Shown here: positions 1 to 6,233 of the stretch, one piece after another
Layout of the letters: each line of letters starts with the position of its first letter
Numbering within the stretch: position 1 is the stretch's first letter
DNA from: HGM05232 sp044433325
GTDB taxonomy: Bacteria; Bacteroidota; Bacteroidia; Bacteroidales; Muribaculaceae
DNA: 6,930 nt
Direction: 5' to 3'
Assembly (NCBI GenBank): GCA_044433325.1
Contig: JAWXTT010000116.1
Coordinates: forward strand, 1 to 6,930
Translations under genes and position numbers: made by a program
Notes under the pieces: generated by a model
Told to the model about the DNA's origin: nothing
Seen by the model: only the letters and a program-made list of their open reading frames with translations
Database searches by the model: none

Positions 1-1
1 T

Positions 2-967
2 GAGTGTATTTATGCTAATAACCTACACGCCGTGGGTTTACCTATCCCTATGCAACAACATAATATGGAGTGGGTTACTAAGGGTGCGTTAGATTTCTTA
101 GATAGTTGTAATGATGATGAACCATTCTTCTTGTGGTTCTCAACAACTGTTCCGCATGTACCTAGCCGTCTTGAATCGCTTGAGGGTGATGCTAGGATTA
201 CGCCAGCTGGCTTATTGGATAAACCTATCGAGGGGGTACAACCATCACGTGCATCAGTGCTAGAGCGTACACGTGCTAGAGGTATTGATGATAAGGATGC
301 TGGAATGTTATGGCTAGATGATGGTATCAGAGCTGTGTTTAACAGACTAGAGGAGATGGGTGTATTGGATAATACTCTTATCGTTTTTGCTAGTGATAAT
401 GGCGAAACCAAAGGTAAGATGACTTGTTATCAAGCAGCTGCTCACCTGCCAGCATTTATCTACTGGAAAGGTAAAATTATGCCTTCTACTAGTGATGAGC
501 TAACATCAAATCTGGATATACTACCTACTATTATGGAATTAAGTGGTTTGGATGCAACAGATTGTAACTTTGATGGTGAGAGTTGGGTTGATATGATGTT
601 TAATAATACTCCACTAAAACGTAAAGCAATATGTACTGAAGTGGTTTATCAACGTGCTGTTATTACTAAAGATTGGAAATATGTAGCAACACGTTTTACC
701 CCAGATGTAGCAAAAGGGATTACTCCTGAAAATCGCAAAGATTATTCAATAGAGGGTTTAGTATCTAAAGATAGATACCATAACCAAGACTTCTACCCTG
801 CTTACTATGATGATAATCAACTATACAATATTAAAGATGATTATAATGAGCAGAAAAATCTATATAACGATGCTGAATATGCTGATAAAGCTGATGAGAT
901 GCGTGAGTTGATGGCTGAGTTTATAGCAACACTACCATACGATTTCGGTGAATATAAATCTAATTAA
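2..967 (+). CDS. S1-type sulfatase, 5'-truncated (C-terminal part)
   Basis: The reading frame is open from base 2, so the gene starts upstream of the window; 321 residues remain. A GTG at 32 is internal and not a believable start. The protein hydrolyses sulfate esters, most likely on a glycan given its neighbours. Seen here: a PFFLWFSTTVPHVP segment whose His (PHVP, bases 152-163) matches the sulfate-contacting His of S1 sulfatases; a SDNG motif (392-403), which in this family supplies metal ligands; a Lys pair just after it (TKGK); and the usual C-terminal subdomain with NLDILPTIMELSG. The CxPSR/CxAxR formylglycine motif must lie in the missing N-terminal part, so catalytic competence cannot be confirmed. 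The conserved YEGGxRVP-like stretch reads YQAAAHLP here, which is atypical. The gene ends 10 bp before the next start, suggesting co-transcription. Family membership is secure; subfamily and substrate are not. Confidence 0.9.
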   Translation, partial: ECIYANNLHAVGLPIPMQQHNMEWVTKGALDFLDSCNDDEPFFLWFSTTVPHVPSRLESLEGDARITPAGLLDKPIEGVQPSRASVLERTRARGIDDKDAGMLWLDDGIRAVFNRLEEMGVLDNTLIVFASDNGETKGKMTCYQAAAHLPAFIYWKGKIMPSTSDELTSNLDILPTIMELSGLDATDCNFDGESWVDMMFNNTPLKRKAICTEVVYQRAVITKDWKYVATRFTPDVAKGITPENRKDYSIEGLVSKDRYHNQDFYPAYYDDNQLYNIKDDYNEQKNLYNDAEYADKADEMRELMAEFIATLPYDFGEYKSN

Positions 968-977
968 ATTTATTATA

Positions 978-2327
978 ATGAGAAAAGAAATATTTAGACT
1001 TTTAGCACTAATTATAGTGTTAAATATAGGTGTAATTAATGCGCAACAGCCACTTATTTCACACGTTTATGCAGCTGATCCATCAGCTCACGTTTGGGAG
1101 AGTGATCCAAATACACTTTGGTTATATACATCACATGATGAACCTAATACCAACACTCATAAAACCATGTTTAGTTATCACGCCTTTTCAACTACTGATT
1201 TAGTTAATTGGGTAGATCATGGTCGTATCCTATCAGTTGATGATGTTGACTGGGCTAGCACTATGGCTTGGGCTACCGATGCTGTGTGTTGGAACGGTAA
1301 ATATTATTTGGTTTTCTGCATGAAAGAGCGTGCAACTGGTACTACACGTACTGGTCTTGCTGTGAGTGAAGTGCCACAAGGTCCTTTCGTTAATGCTGGT
1401 TATATACAAGGTGTTGAATTTGGTCAAGACCCATCTCTGTTTGTTGATGATGATGGTAAACCATATCTATATTGGGGCTCAGGTTCAAAATGCTTTGGTG
1501 CCGAGTTAAATAGTGACTTACGTTCTATTAAAACGCATACTATGGTTGATTTAACCTCTCAACTATTTGAGGTTTTTGAAGGTCCTTGGGTACATAAGTA
1601 TAAAGGAAAATATTATCTGTCATATCCAGGATTGCCAGGAAATAAATGGCCTGAACAGATGTATTATGCAACTGCGGATAAACCACTAGGTCCTTATACT
1701 TTCCAGAAGATATATATCCCTAAGTTTAATAGACATTCTGGAACTAATCATGGTTCTATTATTGAGTGGAAGGGTAAATGGATTGCATTCCATCATGGAT
1801 CTCAACTATCAGAGGGTAATTCATCTTGTCGTAATTTGCTAGCTGATTGGTTAACCTATGATAAGAATGGTTCTATTAATGTTATTGATGAGCCTAAAGG
1901 ATTAGGATTAGCGGAAAAATCTAAAGTAACCATTCTACTAGAGGCAGAAAATGCTGCTATGCAGGGTGGTAAGTTAGATGGTGTATATATATCTAACACT
2001 AAAAATGGTTACTCAGGAACTGGATATGTTACTGGGTTAGAAACAAAATTCAATTTTGTTCAAGTAATGGCACAGGTTGCTCATAAAACTAAATGTAATT
2101 TGACTATTCGTATTGATGCTGAAGCTGATTTTCATGCTGATTTCCTTGTAGGTAGCCGCATTCTAAATAGTGAGTGGACTGGTATGCTTGTCAAGAAAAC
2201 AGATGGTTGGCAAGAGATTTATTTTGAGAATGTAGATTTGGAGACTGGTGATAATCTTATTAAGATGCAAAGTTATCAGGATGTTAATCTAAAGATAGAT
2301 TACTTTAAAATAGATATCCTAAACTAA
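978..2327 (+). CDS. Exported GH43 glycosidase with C-terminal CBM6-like domain
   Basis: This 449-residue protein is probably an alpha-L-arabinofuranosidase or beta-xylosidase acting outside the cytoplasm. I chose the ATG at 978 because it gives a standard signal peptide (MRKEIFRLLALIIVLNIGVINA, residues 1-22, in two parts: basic start, then hydrophobic core); the ATG at 948 would add ten residues before it and overlap the sulfatase gene. Residues about 26-310 are a five-bladed GH43 propeller: catalytic base Asp34 (AADPSA), transition-state Asp151 (GQDPSLFVDDDG), acid Glu201 (FEGPWV) and His258 (TNHGS) are all present. Residues about 318-447 form a CBM6/CBM35-like beta-sandwich, starting LEAENAAMQGG, with YSGTGYV and ending DYFKIDIL. 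No Shine-Dalgarno is seen, as is usual for Bacteroidota. It lies 10 bp after the sulfatase gene and 26 bp before the fusion gene, so it is likely in the same operon. Exact GH43 subfamily and substrate are undetermined. Confidence 0.92.
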   Translation: MRKEIFRLLALIIVLNIGVINAQQPLISHVYAADPSAHVWESDPNTLWLYTSHDEPNTNTHKTMFSYHAFSTTDLVNWVDHGRILSVDDVDWASTMAWATDAVCWNGKYYLVFCMKERATGTTRTGLAVSEVPQGPFVNAGYIQGVEFGQDPSLFVDDDGKPYLYWGSGSKCFGAELNSDLRSIKTHTMVDLTSQLFEVFEGPWVHKYKGKYYLSYPGLPGNKWPEQMYYATADKPLGPYTFQKIYIPKFNRHSGTNHGSIIEWKGKWIAFHHGSQLSEGNSSCRNLLADWLTYDKNGSINVIDEPKGLGLAEKSKVTILLEAENAAMQGGKLDGVYISNTKNGYSGTGYVTGLETKFNFVQVMAQVAHKTKCNLTIRIDAEADFHADFLVGSRILNSEWTGMLVKKTDGWQEIYFENVDLETGDNLIKMQSYQDVNLKIDYFKIDILN

Positions 2328-2353
2328 TAAATTATTAAAAGAATATATTTTAT

Positions 2354-5023
2354 ATGAGAAAAATAGCGGTAATTATAGCATTGATATTTGTATCATCTGT
2401 TGCAATCTTTGCGCAAAAAACAGAGGTAACAATTAAAGGTGATGCTTTTTATATAAATAATCGTCCTACCTATGAGGGTCGCTATTGGAATGGCAATAAG
2501 GTAGAGGGATTATTGATGAACTCACGTATGGTTCAAGGTGTATTTGATGACATCACTGGTTCGGAGCAGGCGGCAGCTCGTTTTGCCTATAAAGATACAG
2601 GCAAGTGGGATGCAGAGCGTAACACTAAGGAGTTTGTTGCGGCTATGGAGGATTGGTACAAACATGGATTGTTAGCTTTTACATTAAATTTACAGGGTGG
2701 TAGCCCTATGGGTTATGGTGGTAATAAAAACTTTGTAAATTCAGCATTTGATAAAAATGGCACATTCCGTTCTGATTACAAAGCTCGCTTGAAGAGTATT
2801 ATTGAGCGTGCTGATGAACTTGGGATGGTGGTTATGTTAGGTTGCTTTTATCAAGGTCAAGATCAATATTTAGAGGATGAAAAAGCTATATATCGTGCAT
2901 TGACTGAGGTAACTCAGTGGATTCTGGAGAGTGGCTATCTGAATGTGATGATTGAGATAAATAATGAATGTGATGTTAAATCATACGATCACGAAATACT
3001 TAAAGTAGCAAATGTACACAAACTAATCGAATATGTAAAAGGTATTACCTATGATGGTCGCAGATTGTTGGTTAGTACTAGCTTAAAGGGATGTTCTATT
3101 CCTACTGAGGAGATTGTGGCTGTATCAGACTATGTACTGCTTCATGGTAATGGTATGAAAAAGGCTGATAAGATGCGTAAGGCTATTAAAGATACTCGTG
3201 CATTGACTAATTACACCACTAAACCTATTGTTGTCAATGAGGATGATAACTACAACTTTGATACTCAATTCTCAAATATTGCGATTGCTGTTGAAGATTA
3301 TGCTTCATGGGGCTATTTTGACTATCGTCGTGAAGAGGATTCTATGAGTGATGGTTTTCAATCTGTACCTGTTGATTGGTCAATAAGTTCAAAACGTAAG
3401 AAAGATTTCTTCAATACAGTGAAACGTATTACTAACCCTGGAGGTGCACCTGATAGGTATAAAAATCCTATCTTGACTGGCTATCATCCAGACCCATCTA
3501 TATGTCGTGCAGGGGATGATTATTATTTGATTAATTCATCATTTGAGTGGTATCCAGCTATACCTATTTACCATAGTAAAGATTTAGTGAATTGGGAACT
3601 TATTGGATATGGTGGTACGCAAGAGAATAATTTTGAGCTTACTGATAGAGCTAAGGATTCAGGTGGTATATTTGCTGCAACTATTCGTTATCATGAGGGA
3701 ACTTTCTATATCATAACTACTAATACAAACTATAAAGGTGGGAAGAGTAACTTTTATATAACAGCTAAAGACCCAGCAGGTGAATGGAGTGAACCTGTTT
3801 ATCTTAAAGCTCCTGGTATAGATCCTTCTTTATTCTGGGATGATGATGGTAAATGTTATTATATAGGACAAGGACATCGTTTACCTAAACAACAATGGGT
3901 AGCACAGCAAGGTGCTTGGATACAAGAGCTAGATTTGGAGCAGGGTAAATTAGTAGGTGAACGTAAACAATTAACCCATGGTCATGCATCTAATGCACGT
4001 GCAGCTGAGGGTCCTCATCTATATAAAATAGGGGATAAATATCTACTGTTAGTTGCTGAAGGTGGCACATATCGTGGTCATGCTGTAACATCATTTGAAA
4101 GTGATAGTTTATGGGGTCCATATACACCAACTATTGTTAATCCTATTATCTCGCACCGTCAATTAGGTCCACAAAACCAAGTATCATCAATAGGTCATGC
4201 TGATATAGTTCAGACACAACATGGTGATTGGTGGATAGTAACACTGGGTCGTCGTCACTTTAATGGTTATGTGTATCTTTCACGTGAAACATTCCTATCT
4301 CCAGTGAAGGTTTATGAGCATGGTGCTTATAATCAAGTAGCAGTTATAGTAAATGAGGGTGAGGGTAAAATGCCTGTCGTTGCTGATATGCCTAAATTAC
4401 CATGGACACCATTTGTTAAGGTTCCTGTTAGAGATGATTTCAATGGCGATAAATTGGGCTTAGAGTGGAATGAGTTGCGTAATCCAGCGACAAATTGGCA
4501 CAACTTAAAGGATGGTGAGTTGGTAATAGATTTACGTCCAGAGGTGGTTGATAGTTTGGTAAATTCATCATTACTAGCTAAAAGAATTTCACATCATACC
4601 TTTAGAGCGCAAACTCGTGTGAATTTTAAGACTAAGCGTAAAAATGAACAAGCGGGAATGGTTCTTTATCGTTGCTCAACAGGATATATGTCTGTAATGA
4701 AAGATAAAGATGCAATTGTGGTAACATCTGTCTCAAAGAGTAGATCTAAGGATGATTATAAAAAAGTTGAACTTTGCCGTGTGCCATGTAAAAAGGATGA
4801 AGTAATTCTTGCAATAGTAGCTGATGGAAAAGATGTAACATTTGAATGGAGTGAGCCAAATAAACCATTTCAGAAACTAGATGCAACCATTCCTTTGGCA
4901 ATTTTATCAGATGATATTAATAATGGGTATAATGGACCAATGGTAGGTGTATATGCTACATCAAATGGAGAGAAAAGTAATAATCAAGCACGTTTCAAAT
5001 GGTTTGATTACTGCGATAAATAA
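2354..5023 (+). CDS. Exported fusion: clan GH-A-like domain + GH43 + C-terminal beta-sandwich
   Basis: This 889-residue protein starts with a signal peptide (residues 1-20, cleavage likely at FA|QK). Residues about 25-360 look like a (beta/alpha)8 glycosidase of clan GH-A: INNEC puts a candidate acid/base Glu205 after Asn204, and VVNEDDN puts a candidate nucleophile at Glu296, each after a hydrophobic strand. I cannot name its family. Residues about 370-665 are a GH43 propeller resembling the subfamily 10-12 beta-xylosidase/arabinofuranosidase group, with base Asp380 (HPDPS), Asp490 (GIDPSLFWDDDG), acid Glu552 (AAEGPHLYK) and His615 (GHADIVQT). Residues about 690-889 (DDFNGDKLGLEWNELRNP onward) match the concanavalin A-like C-terminal domain common on such GH43 enzymes. 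Two active sites in one chain suggest coupled cleavage of a backbone or core linkage and removal of terminal pentoses; this is inference. It is the last gene of the + strand cluster, followed directly by inverted repeats. Confidence 0.9.
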   Translation: MRKIAVIIALIFVSSVAIFAQKTEVTIKGDAFYINNRPTYEGRYWNGNKVEGLLMNSRMVQGVFDDITGSEQAAARFAYKDTGKWDAERNTKEFVAAMEDWYKHGLLAFTLNLQGGSPMGYGGNKNFVNSAFDKNGTFRSDYKARLKSIIERADELGMVVMLGCFYQGQDQYLEDEKAIYRALTEVTQWILESGYLNVMIEINNECDVKSYDHEILKVANVHKLIEYVKGITYDGRRLLVSTSLKGCSIPTEEIVAVSDYVLLHGNGMKKADKMRKAIKDTRALTNYTTKPIVVNEDDNYNFDTQFSNIAIAVEDYASWGYFDYRREEDSMSDGFQSVPVDWSISSKRKKDFFNTVKRITNPGGAPDRYKNPILTGYHPDPSICRAGDDYYLINSSFEWYPAIPIYHSKDLVNWELIGYGGTQENNFELTDRAKDSGGIFAATIRYHEGTFYIITTNTNYKGGKSNFYITAKDPAGEWSEPVYLKAPGIDPSLFWDDDGKCYYIGQGHRLPKQQWVAQQGAWIQELDLEQGKLVGERKQLTHGHASNARAAEGPHLYKIGDKYLLLVAEGGTYRGHAVTSFESDSLWGPYTPTIVNPIISHRQLGPQNQVSSIGHADIVQTQHGDWWIVTLGRRHFNGYVYLSRETFLSPVKVYEHGAYNQVAVIVNEGEGKMPVVADMPKLPWTPFVKVPVRDDFNGDKLGLEWNELRNPATNWHNLKDGELVIDLRPEVVDSLVNSSLLAKRISHHTFRAQTRVNFKTKRKNEQAGMVLYRCSTGYMSVMKDKDAIVVTSVSKSRSKDDYKKVELCRVPCKKDEVILAIVADGKDVTFEWSEPNKPFQKLDATIPLAILSDDINNGYNGPMVGVYATSNGEKSNNQARFKWFDYCDK

Positions 5024-5086
5024 CAGGGGAGTTCTTAAAAACTGCCCCAGTAAAATATTGATAAATCAGTTTTTAGAACACCCCAG
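5024..5086 (+). terminator. Inverted repeat with two alternative folds after the fusion gene
   Basis: The left arm (5024-5044) begins at the first base after the stop codon and pairs with 5067-5086: G5026-G5029 with C5081-C5084, 5031-5035 with 5075-5079, and 5037-5044 with 5067-5074, leaving one mismatch, one bulged T and a 22-base loop. A shorter fold is also possible: 5026-5029 with 5045-5048 and 5030-5033 with 5040-5043, with a six-base loop and one bulged G. Neither is followed by a clear T-run on the + strand, so a classical intrinsic terminator is not certain; it may instead act in 3'-end processing or mRNA stability. The pairing itself is directly visible; the function is inferred. Confidence 0.55.
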
Positions 5087-5112
5087 CAGATTAAGTTTAT
5101 ATTGAGGAGGAA

Positions 5113-5175
5113 ATTACCCTTAGATTTAATATCTATCTCATAGGATATTAACTAAGGGTATTTCTGATTTTTACG
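5113..5175. terminator. Bidirectional hairpin terminator between convergent genes
   Basis: A long near-perfect inverted repeat pairs 5115-5123 with 5152-5160 (9 bp) and 5126-5133 with 5144-5151 (8 bp), with three further A/T pairs around a three-base loop. On the + strand it is followed by TTTCTGATTTTT, a fair T-rich tract for the operon ending at 5023. On the - strand it lies 28 bases past the stop of the AraC-family gene and is followed by AATTTCC, a weaker tract. The position between two convergent genes and the symmetry support shared termination. Confidence 0.75.
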
Positions 5176-5188
5176 GTATAGGGGAGTT

Positions 5189-6076
5189 TTAACAAATACT
5201 CTTTGTCTTGCGATATAGTTCTCTAAACTCTTTAGGCGTAAGTTTCTTATGACTTTTAAATCTACGATTAAAGTTTGAGATATTGTTAAATCCACATTCG
5301 TAGCATATCTCAGAGATGCTCATTGTTGAGTTGATAAGTAGTCTTGCGGCTGTCCCTAATCTAATATCGGTAATATATTCCGTAAGTTTATAGCCAGTCC
5401 TTAACTTAAAGAATCTGCTAAAGGCTGGTGGAGTCATTCCAACTAAATTTGCGAGTTCCTCCAATTTAATAGGTTCGTTATAGTGCTTATTGATATATGT
5501 ATTTATCTTAGCTACACGACGTGAGTCTTCATTACGTTCAATATTAGCAAATGATGTGTTGCAAAGGGTTCGTATATCATCCGCTTTAGATAGCTCATAG
5601 AATAAGTTGATAATTGTCATGAATTGGTCAAATCCCTTTTTAGAAGATAGCGTATCTAGAATTGAATAGACTTTCATTATTGTTGGAAATGAAAATGACG
5701 CTCCCTGTTTAGCCCTATCTAGTAGCCTGCGGATAGAATCGAATTGATTACGCTTTAGTAACCCGTCAGAAAATATCTCAGCTGAGAATTGAATTGTTAT
5801 TTCACGTACAGACTCTGACTTACATTCACCCTGCAACCAAGCGTGTTCTAAATCTTCACAACCTATTAATACTAGATCGTAGTCTTTGGTTGTTTCTATT
5901 GAATCACCAATAACACGAACGGCACCTTCACCTCGTTCAACAAAATTAAGTTCAAACTCTTTATGACGATGTATTGGGAAGTTAAATTCCGATTTAATAC
6001 GATCTACAATATAGAAACAGTCATTATCTGACAGAGGGGTTATCTCATTTATAATACAGTCAATTGTGTCTTTCAT
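5189..6076 (-). CDS. AraC-family transcriptional regulator with cupin-like sensor domain
   Basis: This 295-residue protein is a cytoplasmic DNA-binding regulator, probably sensing a sugar. Residues about 20-105 resemble the AraC N-terminal cupin, including FPIHRHKEFELNFVERGEG (the HxH stretch at His36/His38) and a DLVLIGCEDLEH strand. Residues about 188-290 are the two-helix-turn-helix AraC domain: the first reads IKLEELANLVGMTPPAFSRF, and the second ISEICYECGFNNISNFNRRF is followed by the family hallmark LTPKEFRELYR. Length is normal for the family. The ATG at 6074-6076 gives the expected full N-terminus. The gene faces away from the GH5 gene and converges on the glycosidase operon, so it may control either or both. 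Its leader holds a 16-bp direct repeat and a promoter-like element, which suggests autoregulation. The inducer cannot be read from the sequence. No transmembrane segment is present, so this is not a hybrid two-component regulator. Confidence 0.95.
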   Translation of the reverse strand: MKDTIDCIINEITPLSDNDCFYIVDRIKSEFNFPIHRHKEFELNFVERGEGAVRVIGDSIETTKDYDLVLIGCEDLEHAWLQGECKSESVREITIQFSAEIFSDGLLKRNQFDSIRRLLDRAKQGASFSFPTIMKVYSILDTLSSKKGFDQFMTIINLFYELSKADDIRTLCNTSFANIERNEDSRRVAKINTYINKHYNEPIKLEELANLVGMTPPAFSRFFKLRTGYKLTEYITDIRLGTAARLLINSTMSISEICYECGFNNISNFNRRFKSHKKLTPKEFRELYRKTKSIC

Positions 6077-6087
6077 ATAGGTGTTAA

Positions 6088-6128
6088 TTTATCTCAAGTT
6101 GCGTAGTAGTTGTTTATCTCTAATTGCG
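6088..6128. promoter_or_regulatory. Tandem direct repeat, candidate regulator operator
   Basis: Two 16-base copies, TTTATCTCAAGTTGCG (6088-6103) and TTTATCTCTAATTGCG (6113-6128), match at 14 of 16 positions with a 25-bp period. They lie in the leader of the AraC-family gene; the second copy touches that gene's likely -7 element and start point. AraC-family proteins bind direct-repeat half-sites of about this size, though their usual period is nearer 21 bp. Repression of its own gene, or shared control of the divergent GH5 gene, is therefore plausible but unproven. Confidence 0.45.
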
Positions 6129-6134
6129 AAGATA
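6127..6134 (-). promoter_or_regulatory. Probable promoter -7 element of the AraC-family gene
   Basis: Read on the - strand this is TATCTTCG, one mismatch from the Bacteroidota -7 consensus TAnnTTTG. An upstream TTG on the same strand (6150-6152) is a possible -33 element, but its 15-base spacing is short of the usual 19-20. A start near 6120 would give a leader of about 40 bases containing the direct repeat. Confidence 0.45.
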
Positions 6135-6180
6135 GTAATTTTTTTCTGACAAGTGTATGAAAATGTTATAATAATATCAC

Positions 6181-6208
6181 TTTTCCTCTAATTTATGCTA
6201 TATTTTTG
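6181..6208 (+). promoter_or_regulatory. Probable Bacteroidota-type promoter of the GH5 gene
   Basis: TATTTTTG at 6201-6208 fits the -7 consensus TAnnTTTG exactly. A TTTT run at 6181-6184 sits 16 bases upstream, a weak -33 candidate. The element lies 25 bases before the GH5 start, giving a short leader. No Shine-Dalgarno is seen; the bases before the ATG are A/T-rich (TTTAATTAAACC), as usual for this phylum. Confidence 0.5.
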
Positions 6209-6233
6209 TATTTCAGATAAATTTAATTAAACC

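Noticed and set aside
32..34. GTG as the true start of a short sulfatase-like protein
   Set aside because: The frame is open back to base 2 and the product would lack the whole catalytic N-terminal part; truncation by the window edge explains it better.
10..411. A 133-codon open frame on the - strand
   Set aside because: It lies wholly within the sulfatase gene, antisense, with a serine/leucine-rich composition and no domain; it is a shadow of the real frame.
948..980. ATG at 948 as start of the GH43-CBM6 gene
   Set aside because: It would overlap the sulfatase gene by 20 bases and put ten extra residues before a standard MRK-type signal peptide that starts at 978.
1233..1427. A 64-codon open frame on the - strand
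   Set aside because: It is antisense to the GH43 catalytic core, which has clear catalytic motifs on the other strand.
5104..5150. Strong Shine-Dalgarno-like GAGGAGGA hinting at a small gene
   Set aside because: No ATG or GTG follows at a suitable distance, the only frame is about a dozen codons, and it runs into the terminator hairpin.
5024..5188. A CRISPR array or regulatory RNA gene in the gap
   Set aside because: There are only two hairpins and three loose copies of a short motif, with no regular repeat-spacer pattern and no promoter-like element pointing into the gap.
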